Below, in pieces: positions 39,190 to 48,589 of a stretch of DNA of 64,000 nucleotides; the stretch's first letter is position 1, and every line of letters begins with the position of its first letter. The stretch lies in the NCBI RefSeq assembly GCF_014489415.1, contig NZ_CP060822.1, forward strand, positions 2,403,501 to 2,467,500, read 5' to 3'. The stretch is from Cylindrospermopsis curvispora GIHE-G1. GTDB taxonomy: Bacteria; Cyanobacteriota; Cyanobacteriia; Cyanobacteriales; Nostocaceae. The position numbers were made by a program, and so were the translations under genes. A model generated the notes under the pieces. The model had not been told where the DNA came from. It worked only from the letters and a program-made list of their open reading frames with translations, and made no database searches.

Positions 39190-40770
39190 ATGCGTGTCCT
39201 ACTGGTTTATCCAATATTTCCCAAAACCTTCTGGTCCTATGAAAAAATCCTCGACCTGGTAGATAGAAAAGTCCTGCTGCCACCTTTAGGCTTGATTACA
39301 GTGGCTGCTATTTTACCCCAGGAATGGGAGTTTAAACTAGTAGACCGTAACATTCGTCCCGCTACAGAAGAGGAATGGGCATGGGCTGATGTGGTTATTT
39401 TCTCAGCTATGATTGTCCAAAAACAAGACCTGTTGGATCAGGTACGCGAAGCCAAGCGTCGTGGTAAATTAGTGGCATTAGGCGGGCCTTACCCCACATC
39501 CACACCTCAAGAAGTACAAGAAGCGGGAGCGGATTTTCTGATTTTGGATGAGGGGGAAATTACCCTACCCATGTTTGTCACCGCCATAGAAAGTGGTCAG
39601 AAATCGGGCATTTTTCGGGCTACAGAAAAACCAGATGTCACAAGCACACCAATTCCTCGATTTGATTTGCTAGACTTTAGTGCCTATGACATGATGTCAG
39701 TGCAGTTTTCCCGAGGTTGTCCTTTTCAATGCGAGTTTTGTGACATTATTGTCCTCTATGGCAGAAAACCGAGAACTAAAACTCCAGAACAACTTTTAGC
39801 TGAGTTGGATTGTCTTTATCGGTTAGGTTGGCGACGTGGTATATTCATGGTTGATGATAACTTTATTGGCAATAAACGCAATGTTAAATTATTGCTTAAA
39901 GAGTTAAAGGTTTGGATGGCAGAACATGAGTATCCTTTCCGGTTTGACACGGAAGCATCTGTGGATTTAGCCCAAGATCCCGAATTAATGGAATTGATGG
40001 TTGAGTCTGGTTTTGCCGCAGTATTTTTGGGCATTGAAACCCCCGATGAAGATAGTTTACAACTAACCAAAAAATTTCAAAATACCCGCAGTTCCCTAGC
40101 AGAATCAGTACAAACTATTATTAAGATGGGACTGCGACCCATGGCAGGATTTATTATTGGTTTTGATGGGGAACAAAAAGGCGCAGGCGATCGCATCGTC
40201 AGATTTGCAGAGCAAGCTGCCATTCCTTCCACCACCTTTGCCATGTTACAAGCATTGCCAAACACTGCACTATGGCATCGGTTACAAAAGGAGGGAAGAC
40301 TGAGGGAAAATCAGGATGGGAATATTAATCAGACAACTTTAATGAACTTTATCCCCACCCGTCCTTTGGAGGACATTGCCAAGGAATATGTTGATGCTTT
40401 CTGCGCATTATATGATCCTATTAAGTATTTAGATCGTACCTATAGGTGTTTTCTACTCATGGGTTCGCCCAAGTGGAAAGCTCCCTTCAAAATGCCTGAT
40501 TGGGTAATCGTAAAAGCCCTGTTAATAGTCATTTGGAGACAGGGAATTAAAAGAGAAACCCGGTGGAAATTTTGGCATCATCTATTTAGCATTATCAAAC
40601 ATAATCCCCAGGTGGCAGAACATTATTTGGCAACTTGCGCCCACAACGAACATTTCTTGGAATACCGCCAAATTGTTCGAGATCAAATTGAAAGTCAATT
40701 AGCTGCTTATTTAGCCCAGGGAGCAGAAAAACCTTATGTGGTCCCACAAAAGGAAAAAGTAGGGGTTTAG
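39190..40770 (+). CDS. B12-binding-domain radical SAM protein
   Basis: A 526-residue enzyme from ATG 39190; a GTG at 39175 in the same frame is possible. The N-terminal cobalamin-binding-like domain runs from VLLVYPIFPKTFWSYEKILD to about 150, with VALGGPYPTSTPQEV. The radical SAM core follows, with the [4Fe-4S] motif CPFQCEFCDII near residue 180 and later GRKPRTKTPEQLLAELDCLY, FMVDDNFIGNKRNVK and FLGIETPDEDSL. The C-terminal 120 residues fit the DUF4070-type extension seen in HpnP-like and related enzymes. It is possibly a C-methylase or a tailoring enzyme for lipids or cofactors; the substrate cannot be told. It follows a long structured leader. Confidence 0.88.
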   Translation: MRVLLVYPIFPKTFWSYEKILDLVDRKVLLPPLGLITVAAILPQEWEFKLVDRNIRPATEEEWAWADVVIFSAMIVQKQDLLDQVREAKRRGKLVALGGPYPTSTPQEVQEAGADFLILDEGEITLPMFVTAIESGQKSGIFRATEKPDVTSTPIPRFDLLDFSAYDMMSVQFSRGCPFQCEFCDIIVLYGRKPRTKTPEQLLAELDCLYRLGWRRGIFMVDDNFIGNKRNVKLLLKELKVWMAEHEYPFRFDTEASVDLAQDPELMELMVESGFAAVFLGIETPDEDSLQLTKKFQNTRSSLAESVQTIIKMGLRPMAGFIIGFDGEQKGAGDRIVRFAEQAAIPSTTFAMLQALPNTALWHRLQKEGRLRENQDGNINQTTLMNFIPTRPLEDIAKEYVDAFCALYDPIKYLDRTYRCFLLMGSPKWKAPFKMPDWVIVKALLIVIWRQGIKRETRWKFWHHLFSIIKHNPQVAEHYLATCAHNEHFLEYRQIVRDQIESQLAAYLAQGAEKPYVVPQKEKVGV

Positions 40771-40795
40771 GGCTATAGTTACCATCCCCCCAATT

Positions 40796-42064
40796 TTAAA
40801 ACTCTTTTACCACCAAAGTCCAAACCTCCTCCCCTGGATGGACAATGGTTTTACCCACGGGTAGGATTGCCAAAGCGTTAGTTTGGGCTAGGTTGACCAA
40901 GTTAGCCGAGCTGTGTTTACCCTCAGCTTGGTAAAATTGATGTACACCATTACCTAGCTTCAACTCGCCCTGAATATAAGTTTCCATTTTGCCATTGGAT
41001 TGTAATTCTGAAGAGGATTTTACCTTGAGTAATTTCCCCTCCCATCCCCTAGCCATTCCTGACATTTTTCTGACTGCTGGCTGCACAAACCGCCAACAAG
41101 TCACTAAAGCGGACCCAGGATTCCCAGGTAAACCAAAATATAATTTCTGTAATTTATCGGTTCCCGGATAGTTTAGTCCTTCGTCTAGGAAAGTAGCAAA
41201 GGTGAGTGGTTTTCCAGGACGCATTTTAACAGAATTAAAATGAATTGTCGCCCCTAAAGAAACTAAAGTTTTGTGTATATAATCATAGTCACCTACGGAT
41301 ACCCCCCCAGTGGAAATTACAATATCTGCACTGGCAATTGCATAATCTATAGTTTGTTCCAGAGCGATCGGATCATCTGGTACAATCCCTAATAATAACA
41401 CTTCAGCCCCCAACTGACGCATCAAGGTAGCCAGAGCATACTGGTTAGAATCAAATATCTGTCCAGGTTTTGGCAACTCCTCCAATGTTACCAACTCATT
41501 ACCTGTGGAAAAAATCGCTACTCGTATGCTGCGAAAAACACTTACTTTTTCCCTGCCAGCAGCAGCCAAAAGGGCAATTTCCGTAGCACCCAAGACAATT
41601 CCCGAAGGTAAAAGATAATTTCCCGCTTGATAAAATTCTCCTTGATGGATGACAAACTCACGGGGTTGGGGTGCGATGAACACTAAAACCCGGTTTTCCT
41701 GAAGGTGGGTTTTTTCTTGCATGATTACGGTATCAGCACCCTTTGGCATCATAGCACCAGTAAAAATTCTCACTGCTTGTCCCGATTCAAGCATTACAGA
41801 AGGTTCATCACCAGTTTTAATTTCCGCTACAACCTGCAGAATAACTGGTCTATCTGCCCTAGCATGCTGTACATCCTGATAACGCACTGCATAACCATCC
41901 ATTACGGCATGGTCCCAATGGGGAAAACCCCGAGAACTAACCACGGGACTAGCTAAAATTCGTCCATTTGCCGTCAATAAGTCTATGTATTCTATATCTG
42001 TTTGGTTACCTAGTGGTTTTACTGCATTTAAAATAGTAGATTCCGCATCTCTAACTGATAGCAT
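40796..42064 (-). CDS. moeA: Molybdopterin molybdenumtransferase
   Basis: Inserts molybdate into adenylylated molybdopterin to form Mo cofactor, needed for example by nitrate reductase. Recognised by GFPHWDHAVMDGYAVRYQDV, RIFTGAMMPKGADTVIMQE, IAIFSTGNELVTL-type (here VAIFSTGNELVTLEE), GGVSVGDYDYI, and PGKPLTFA followed by YFGLPGNPGSALVTC. 422 residues, standard. It converges on the radical SAM gene and diverges from dnaE-C with a 72-base gap. Confidence 0.96.
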   Translation of the reverse strand: MLSVRDAESTILNAVKPLGNQTDIEYIDLLTANGRILASPVVSSRGFPHWDHAVMDGYAVRYQDVQHARADRPVILQVVAEIKTGDEPSVMLESGQAVRIFTGAMMPKGADTVIMQEKTHLQENRVLVFIAPQPREFVIHQGEFYQAGNYLLPSGIVLGATEIALLAAAGREKVSVFRSIRVAIFSTGNELVTLEELPKPGQIFDSNQYALATLMRQLGAEVLLLGIVPDDPIALEQTIDYAIASADIVISTGGVSVGDYDYIHKTLVSLGATIHFNSVKMRPGKPLTFATFLDEGLNYPGTDKLQKLYFGLPGNPGSALVTCWRFVQPAVRKMSGMARGWEGKLLKVKSSSELQSNGKMETYIQGELKLGNGVHQFYQAEGKHSSANLVNLAQTNALAILPVGKTIVHPGEEVWTLVVKEF

Positions 42065-42136
42065 TGTTGGTTATTATAGATTCCCCTTATAATACCAGAT
42101 AATACTACATAATAGTACAACTTTTTGGGATTGTAT

Positions 42137-42244
42137 ATGGTGAAAATAGTTTCTCGCCGATATTTAGGAAAAGCAGATGTTTATGACATTGGAGTGGCCA
42201 AAGACCACAATTTTATCATCAAAAATGGCTTGGTTGCTTCCAAC
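42137..42244 (+). other. DnaE split C-intein (36 residues)
   Basis: The segment runs from MVKIVSRRYLGKADVYDIGV through KDHNFIIKNGLVASN. It contains the block F-like GKADVYDIGV and DHNF, and the terminal block G: Asn36 as last intein residue followed by Cys37-Phe-Asn, the standard junction for succinimide formation and thioester attack. Length and pattern match Npu and Ssp DnaE C-inteins. Confidence 0.96.
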
Positions 42245-43483
42245 TGTTTTAATAAATCTCACTCTACTGCCTATGGTTATGTCACTTACCAGACAGCATA
42301 TTTAAAAGCTAATTATCCCTTGGAATATATGGCAGCACTGTTAACAGCTAACAGTGGGGATACAGATAAAGTTCAGAAATATCTCAACAATTGCAATAAC
42401 ATGGGGATTGAAATTGATCCACCGGATATTAATCGTTCTGGGTTAGATTTTACACCAGCAGACCAGAAAATATTATTTGGATTTTCCGCAGTGCGTAATG
42501 TGGGGCAAAATGCGATCACTGCTATCTTAGATGCTCGCCAACAAGGAGGAGAATTTAAATCTCTAGGTGACTTTTGTGATCGCATTGATTTACGGGTTGT
42601 CAATCGTCGCACCCTAGAGTCATTAATTCAATGTGGAGCATTTGATAAGATAGAGTCGAACCGTCATCAATTAGTTAAAGATTTAGAATTAGTATATGAA
42701 TGGGCCCAATCCCGTGCTAAAGATAGAGCTATAGGTCAAGGAAACCTGTTTGATTTCATGGGTACTGGCATTAGCAACGTGTCAACAAGTAGCAAAAATG
42801 GATTTAAGTCCATACCTAAAGCCAACCTAGTGTCAGACTATCCCCCCCAGGAAAAACTGCGAATGGAAAAAGAATTATTAGGTTTTTATGTATCAGCCCA
42901 TCCTTTAAAAAATATTAAACAATCCTCATCCTTGTTAGCGCCCATTAATCTTGTCGATTTAGGAGAGCAAAAGGATAAAAACCTGGTTTGTGTAGTAGTT
43001 ATGCTGAATCACGTCAAAAAAGTGATGACCAAAAAAGGGGAGCAAATGGCAATTTTACAAATTGAGGATTTAACCACAACCTCAGAAGCAGTTGTGTTTC
43101 CCAAAACCTATGAGCGGATTAATGCAATACTAGAAATTGATGCCAGATTAATTGTGTGGGGGAAGGTAGATAAACGGGATGAACAGACCCAATTACTGGT
43201 GGAAGATGCAGAGCAGGTAGAGAAAATTCAGATGGTAGTGGTGGAATTAAATCCCGATGAAGCCAGTAGTATTGATACTCAACATCATTTGCGCTCTATT
43301 TTAAAAGAACAATCGGGGGATAAAGATAAAGCCAAAGTTCCTGTGATTGGAATAGTTCAAGCAGGAAACTACCGTCAAGTGGTTCGGTTTGGTAAGCAGT
43401 ATTGGGTACAAGATGCAAGTATTACCGTCCAATCCCTCAGGAATGCTCAGTTTAGTGCCCATGGTAAACAGTTGAGCGATTAG
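42137..43483 (+). CDS. dnaE-C: DNA polymerase III alpha subunit, C-terminal half with N-terminal split intein
   Basis: This is the C-terminal precursor of the split dnaE gene of cyanobacteria. Residues 1-36 are the C-intein; residue 37 is the +1 Cys of the extein (CFNKSHSTAYGYVTYQTAYL), leading into the end of the polymerase: fingers, helix-hairpin-helix (NVGQNAITAILDARQQGGEF, RTLESLIQCGAFD) and an OB-fold domain (VCVVVMLNHVKKVMTKKGEQ). Trans-splicing with DnaE-N, encoded elsewhere, restores the replicase. The mature C-part is 412 residues. ATG 42137 is chosen over a TTG four codons upstream because C-inteins start there. Confidence 0.97.
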   Translation: MVKIVSRRYLGKADVYDIGVAKDHNFIIKNGLVASNCFNKSHSTAYGYVTYQTAYLKANYPLEYMAALLTANSGDTDKVQKYLNNCNNMGIEIDPPDINRSGLDFTPADQKILFGFSAVRNVGQNAITAILDARQQGGEFKSLGDFCDRIDLRVVNRRTLESLIQCGAFDKIESNRHQLVKDLELVYEWAQSRAKDRAIGQGNLFDFMGTGISNVSTSSKNGFKSIPKANLVSDYPPQEKLRMEKELLGFYVSAHPLKNIKQSSSLLAPINLVDLGEQKDKNLVCVVVMLNHVKKVMTKKGEQMAILQIEDLTTTSEAVVFPKTYERINAILEIDARLIVWGKVDKRDEQTQLLVEDAEQVEKIQMVVVELNPDEASSIDTQHHLRSILKEQSGDKDKAKVPVIGIVQAGNYRQVVRFGKQYWVQDASITVQSLRNAQFSAHGKQLSD

Positions 43484-43506
43484 TAATTAAGCTACATACT
43501 AAAATA

Positions 43507-43905
43507 ATGAATCAAATGACCAAATGGTTTAATACAGCAGGTCCATGTCAGCGTGACATACACTATATGCTGCCCACAATGGAAAGACTACCACAGTTAA
43601 AGCGGTTAATTTACCAAAGAAACTACTTTGTAGTCCACGCACCGAGACAAACAGGAAAAACCACAGCCATGTTAAACCTGGCCCAGGAGTTAACTGCTAG
43701 TGGGGAATATACGACAGTGATGGTATCGGTAGAGGTAGATAGTGCTTTTAATCATCAACCAGATGTTGCTGAACAAGCAATTTTAGGTGCTTGGCAACAA
43801 GCAGCAAGATTCTGGTTACCTATTGAGATAACTTGTAAAACTACTCTCGTGGAATCAATAGGTCTTGTCAAATTTTGGATCAACTTGAATCTTATTCTAT
43901 GGTAA
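43507..43905 (+). pseudogene. Truncated copy of the downstream P-loop ATPase gene
   Basis: The first ~105 codons are a close paralogue of the gene at 43977 (roughly 90% identical by eye), including Walker A HAPRQTGKTTAMLNLAQELT. After FWLP the frame leaves the family and ends in 30 unrelated residues. The point of departure coincides with the 15-mer ATTGAGATAACTTGT (43822-43836), which also occurs right after the full-length copy (45539-45553). So the first copy seems to have been a full tandem duplicate whose remaining ~1.2 kb was deleted, fusing it to its own 3' flank. It lacks Walker B and the C-terminal domains. Confidence 0.85.
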
Positions 43906-43976
43906 ACTAAACACTAACAGACTAGTTTAATAGTTTATAAACTAAGAGAAATCCTCTATATCAACAAACTAAAACA

Positions 43977-45536
43977 ATGACTAAAGTGACTAAATGGTTT
44001 AACACAGCAGGTCCGTGTAAATCAGACATACATTATATGCTCCCCACAATGGAAAGACTACCACGGTTAAAGCGGCTAATTGACCAACAAAACTACTTTG
44101 TGATCCATGCACCGAGACAAACAGGAAAAACCACAGCCATGTTAAACCTAGCCCAGGAGTTAACTGCTAGTGGGGAATATACGGCAGTGATGGTATCGGT
44201 AGAGGTAGGTAGTGCTTTTAATCATCAACCACAAATTGCCGAACAATCAATTTTAGATGCTTGGGAAGATGGAATTGACTTTTGGTTACCATCGGAATTA
44301 CAACCAAGTTTTCTGATGGATGCTAGTCGTCCCCAAAAAATTGGTTCTTTTCTCAAAGTTTGGGCAGAAATATCACGTCGTCCACTAGTAGTATTTATTG
44401 ATGAAATTGACTCTCTCCAGGACGAAACATTGATTAGTGTGTTACGTCAATTGAGGGATGGTTTTCCCCGTCGTCCCAAAGGATTTCCCCAGTGTGTAGC
44501 CCTAATTGGTATGAGGGATGTGCGGGATTATAAAGTTACATCTGGAGGTAGTGATAGGTTAAATACTGCCAGTCCTTTTAATATTAAAGTAGAATCCCTG
44601 ACCCTAAATAACTTCAGTTTGAAAGATGTAATTAACCTCTATCAACAACACACCCAAGCTACGGGACAGATCTTCACACCGGAAGCTATTCACCGTGCTT
44701 ATTATTTAACACAAGGTCAACCCTGGTTAGTTAATGCTCTGGCTCGTCAAGCTACGGAATATTTAACCACGGATCCCCAGATTCCTATTACTATAGACCT
44801 GATTGATCAAGCCAAGGAAATCCTGATTCAAAGACAAGATACCCACCTAGATAGTCTAGCAGAAAGATTAAGAGAAGACCGGGTTCAAGCAATCATAGAA
44901 CCTATTTTAGCAGGGGAAGAATTGCCTAATACTCCCGAAGATGACCGGCGTTATTTAATCGATTTAGGATTAGTTATCCGTAGTCAAGAAGGGGGATTAA
45001 AAATTGCCAATCCTATTTATCAAGAGGTAATTCCTCGGGTGTTATCCCAGGGAACTCAAGACAGTTTACCTATGATTCAACCCACCTGGTTAACAAGTAC
45101 GGGTCGATTGAATATTCCAGCTCTGCTAGAGGCATTTTTAGACTTTTGGCGACAGCATGGAGAACCACTACACAAAAGTGCCGCCTATCCAGAAATAGCA
45201 CCCCATTTAGTATTAATGGCATTTTTACATCGAGTGGTAAATGGAGGGGGAACTTTAGACAGAGAATATGCTATTGGTTCTGGAAGAATGGATATATGTT
45301 TACGTTATGGGAAAGAGGTATTAGCAATGGAATTAAAGGTGTGGAGAAAAGGTAACTCAGACCCATTAGAAAAGGGACTACAACAGTTGGATAAATATTT
45401 ATCAGGATTGAATTTGCCCACGGGATGGTTGGTGATTTTTGACCGTCGTCCTAATTTACCACCTATAAGTGAAAGAACAAGAACGGAAATGGTAATTAGT
45501 CCCCAAGGGAGAAATATTACGGTAATTCGAGGTTAG
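43977..45536 (+). CDS. P-loop ATPase with C-terminal PD-(D/E)XK-like domain
   Basis: A 519-residue AAA-like protein. Walker A is APRQTGKTTAML near residue 48, Walker B is RPLVVFIDEIDSL near 137, followed by ALIGMRDVRDYKV (sensor 1 region) and a helical lid with GQPWLVNALARQA. A winged-helix-like linker (YLIDLGLVIRSQEGGLKIAN) leads to a C-terminal nuclease-like core: GSGRMDICLRYG, then VLAMELKVWRKG, matching the D...ExK pattern. Such AAA/PD-(D/E)XK proteins are common in cyanobacteria and expand in tandem. Their role (defence, transposon-like or regulation) is unknown. It sits beside a truncated copy of itself. Confidence 0.8.
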   Translation: MTKVTKWFNTAGPCKSDIHYMLPTMERLPRLKRLIDQQNYFVIHAPRQTGKTTAMLNLAQELTASGEYTAVMVSVEVGSAFNHQPQIAEQSILDAWEDGIDFWLPSELQPSFLMDASRPQKIGSFLKVWAEISRRPLVVFIDEIDSLQDETLISVLRQLRDGFPRRPKGFPQCVALIGMRDVRDYKVTSGGSDRLNTASPFNIKVESLTLNNFSLKDVINLYQQHTQATGQIFTPEAIHRAYYLTQGQPWLVNALARQATEYLTTDPQIPITIDLIDQAKEILIQRQDTHLDSLAERLREDRVQAIIEPILAGEELPNTPEDDRRYLIDLGLVIRSQEGGLKIANPIYQEVIPRVLSQGTQDSLPMIQPTWLTSTGRLNIPALLEAFLDFWRQHGEPLHKSAAYPEIAPHLVLMAFLHRVVNGGGTLDREYAIGSGRMDICLRYGKEVLAMELKVWRKGNSDPLEKGLQQLDKYLSGLNLPTGWLVIFDRRPNLPPISERTRTEMVISPQGRNITVIRG

Positions 45537-45580
45537 GAATTGAGATAACTTGTCAGTATAGCACGATTAATTATTAAAAC

Positions 45581-48424
45581 CTATTGCGACAAGCTTTTAA
45601 TATCTCCTGTTGTAACTACTGTAAGTTGATCAGGATTGAGAATCTGACGTGCTAACTGATTGACCTGATCCCTGGTAACTTTTTGGATCTTTGATGGGAA
45701 AGTTTGTAGTCCCACCTGCTCAAATCCAAAAAATTCGTTCATTAAAATTCTGGTAGTTAATTCCTGGAGTTTAGCTAAGGAAAGATTATAACTACTAATC
45801 AAGGAGTGTTTTGCAGCTGCTATTTCCCCATTGGTGACTCCTGTTTGATATATGTCTTGCAGAATTTCACGAGTTTTCAATATGGCCTGCTGAGTATGTT
45901 GGGAACTAGTTTGCATTTCTATAATAAAAGTCCCTGAGTTCTTTCCCCCTTGGAAATTACTGTAAATACCATATGTCAAGCCTAATTCATCTCTTATTCG
46001 TGAACTTAACCTACCGGATACGGTATCCCCTGTTAAAATTTGATTTAATACTAAAGCTGAGTAAAATCTCGGATCTTGACGTTTTACACCCAGATTTCCC
46101 ATATAGGTGACGGGTTGCGACTTCCCTGGTAATGGGTAATTAATCTGTAAACCTCGTTTTTTTCTTGCTACTTGTGGATATTGTACTGCTGGTGCTTTCC
46201 CACCAACTCGCCAATTGGCAAACTCCATTTCTAGTAGTGATTTAACTCTTGCAAGTTCAAAATCACCTACTATTGCTAAAATCATATTATCTGGACGATA
46301 ATGGATTTGTCTAAAATTCAACGTATCTTCCCTGCTAATTTTTTGTATACTTTCTAAGGTGGGAAAGATGTGTAATGGATGATTTGACGGATAGAGTGCT
46401 TGGATAAATTTGCGATTTGCTACTTCATCAGCATCTTGTAAGTCTGACTTTAGCTCATTTATGGCCTTTTGACGACTGATTTCTAACTCTTTGGCAGGAA
46501 AATTACTATTTTTAACTACGTCAGCAATAGTATGTAACAATATGGCTAGGTCTTCCCTCAGACTTTTTCCTAGTAATTGGACTCCTTCCCTAAATGCAGT
46601 AAAGTCTAAACTCGCTCCTCTGCTGTCTAAGGTTTCTGCAATCACAGACATACTTTGCGTTGTGGTTCCATTCATCAAGCTATCTGCTACCAAGGATGCT
46701 AAACCAGCTTTTTGTGCTTGGTCAAATTCTTTGCCACCCTGAATATATCCACTTACTGTAATTGTAGGAGTGCTCCTGTCTGCTAATAATAGTACCTTTA
46801 AACCATTATTTAGCTTTAACTTTTGGGGAATTATAGCTCTCACTATGGGAATCTCACTGTTATTGCTAGATGGTAAATACTTGGTTACCTCAGCATCACT
46901 CACTTGCTCTCTACTGTTTAAGTGTTCTAATGGTACCTGTTCTAAGAATTCCTCAGTTTTCACACCCGGAGTTTGATAAGAACTATTTGAGGTGTTTTGA
47001 TCAGGTACAAAAAAACCAATTACTGCACTTTTAGTTAAGTATTTTTTTGTAACATTAATAACCTGATTCGCATTTACTTGACTAACTCCTTCTAAATATT
47101 TTTCTGTATATTCGTAATCATTAGCAATTAGCTGGTCATTAGCCAATTGCATGGCTTGACTAGTTACATCTTGTCTGTTGAAAATTACTGATGCTATGAT
47201 TTGTTTTTTAGCTCGTTCCATATCTTTGTTTTTAATACCTGTTTGAACAAGTTCGGTGATTGCGCTTTCAATAGTAGAGTATACGGTTTGTAAATCTTGA
47301 TCCGGTCCAGGAATCACCGATAAATCATACCAACCACCTTGTCGCAAGCTCACAACACGAGCAGAAAGGTCTGTAACCAAACCAGAGGAGACCAAAGTTT
47401 GATAAAGATGGGAATTTTTTCCCCCAGTCAGAATATAGTCCATTACTCCCAAAGCGGGAATATCTGGATGATGCAAATTGGGAAGTGGATAAATTATTTG
47501 CAAAAGTTTTTTCCCCCCGGGTTCCCGCAGAATTATCGGTGAACTGGAAGGTTGGAAAACAGGAGAAGGGGGAAATGAGGGTAATTGTTGACTCGGAGGA
47601 ATTTTACCAAATATTTCTTTAACAGCTTGCAAGGTTTTGCTGGTGGTAAAGTCTCCCACAATTACTAAAACAGCATGGTTGGGATGATAGTGTTTTTCAT
47701 AATGTTCCCTGATTTGCTCAACAGTCAAATTTTGTACATCGCTTTTAGTACCACCCGTGGGTAACCCATAACCATGATCGGGAAATATAGACCGCATTAC
47801 AGCCCTTTTGAGACGGTATTTGGGACTGTTTTCATAACCTTCTAATTCGGAAATCACTACTTGCTTTTCGCTGGCTAAATCTTGACTATCAATTAGCAGA
47901 TTTGCCATTCTATCCGCTTCTAGCTCCAGTAATGCTTGTAGTTGATTTTTGTATACAGTATGATAGTATGCTGTTTGTTCATAACTGGTAAAGGCATTTG
48001 AGTTACTACCTAACCTGTTAGATATTTTAGAAAATTGTATGGGACGTTTTTTAGTACCTTTAAACATTATATGCTCTAGTTGATGAGCAATCCCATTCAT
48101 TCCCAAACCATCCTGGGATGAACCCAAATTATACCAAACTTGTACCGTCACAACTGGAGCTCTGTGTACTTCTCTGGTTAATACTGTTAAACCGTTGGAT
48201 AGAACTATTTTCTGGACTTTGCCAACCATTCTACGATTATTTATGTTGACATCTGAGAGTGCTTGTGGGGGTATTTTTTGTAATCTTGCTTGGTAGGTTT
48301 CCAATTTCGGTTCCATAAACGCCAGGGGAATATGTCCCAAACGCAATCCTAGGGTGAGGGAGAATGATAATATAAATAAGAGTAAGAATAAACGAGACCG
48401 GTAAAAGGCAAAAATTGCAAGCAT
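45581..48424 (-). CDS. M16 family metallopeptidase, fused two-module form
   Basis: A 947-residue exported or membrane-anchored peptidase; a hydrophobic segment at residues 8-30 follows a short N-terminus. The first M16 module carries the inverted zinc motif HQLEH (GIAHQLEHIMFKGTKKRP) near residue 118, with the distal Glu in VISELEGYENSP. The second module (from about 540, KLNNGLKVLLLADRSTPTIT) lacks HxxEH (it reads AGLASLVADSLMNGTTTQSM) and is presumably structural, like the inactive half of pitrilysin-type enzymes. It should degrade peptides in the periplasm. Confidence 0.9.
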   Translation of the reverse strand: MLAIFAFYRSRLFLLLFILSFSLTLGLRLGHIPLAFMEPKLETYQARLQKIPPQALSDVNINNRRMVGKVQKIVLSNGLTVLTREVHRAPVVTVQVWYNLGSSQDGLGMNGIAHQLEHIMFKGTKKRPIQFSKISNRLGSNSNAFTSYEQTAYYHTVYKNQLQALLELEADRMANLLIDSQDLASEKQVVISELEGYENSPKYRLKRAVMRSIFPDHGYGLPTGGTKSDVQNLTVEQIREHYEKHYHPNHAVLVIVGDFTTSKTLQAVKEIFGKIPPSQQLPSFPPSPVFQPSSSPIILREPGGKKLLQIIYPLPNLHHPDIPALGVMDYILTGGKNSHLYQTLVSSGLVTDLSARVVSLRQGGWYDLSVIPGPDQDLQTVYSTIESAITELVQTGIKNKDMERAKKQIIASVIFNRQDVTSQAMQLANDQLIANDYEYTEKYLEGVSQVNANQVINVTKKYLTKSAVIGFFVPDQNTSNSSYQTPGVKTEEFLEQVPLEHLNSREQVSDAEVTKYLPSSNNSEIPIVRAIIPQKLKLNNGLKVLLLADRSTPTITVSGYIQGGKEFDQAQKAGLASLVADSLMNGTTTQSMSVIAETLDSRGASLDFTAFREGVQLLGKSLREDLAILLHTIADVVKNSNFPAKELEISRQKAINELKSDLQDADEVANRKFIQALYPSNHPLHIFPTLESIQKISREDTLNFRQIHYRPDNMILAIVGDFELARVKSLLEMEFANWRVGGKAPAVQYPQVARKKRGLQINYPLPGKSQPVTYMGNLGVKRQDPRFYSALVLNQILTGDTVSGRLSSRIRDELGLTYGIYSNFQGGKNSGTFIIEMQTSSQHTQQAILKTREILQDIYQTGVTNGEIAAAKHSLISSYNLSLAKLQELTTRILMNEFFGFEQVGLQTFPSKIQKVTRDQVNQLARQILNPDQLTVVTTGDIKSLSQ

Positions 48425-48589
48425 ACACTTTAAAATATATCACTAAATATACTATTCGTATTATATTTTTTAACCTTTGCTTTATACTCTTAAACTATGA
48501 TCTAACCGTGTCCAGGTGCAAATCGTCTACCCAACTCTCATTTAACCGTTTCCAGAGCTACAAATTACATGGTTGAGAATCTCCCACAA

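Noticed and set aside
43507-45536. Toxin-antitoxin or CRISPR-linked locus around the ATPase pair
   Set aside because: No repeat array, no small toxin-like partner; the short first gene is explained as a truncated duplicate.
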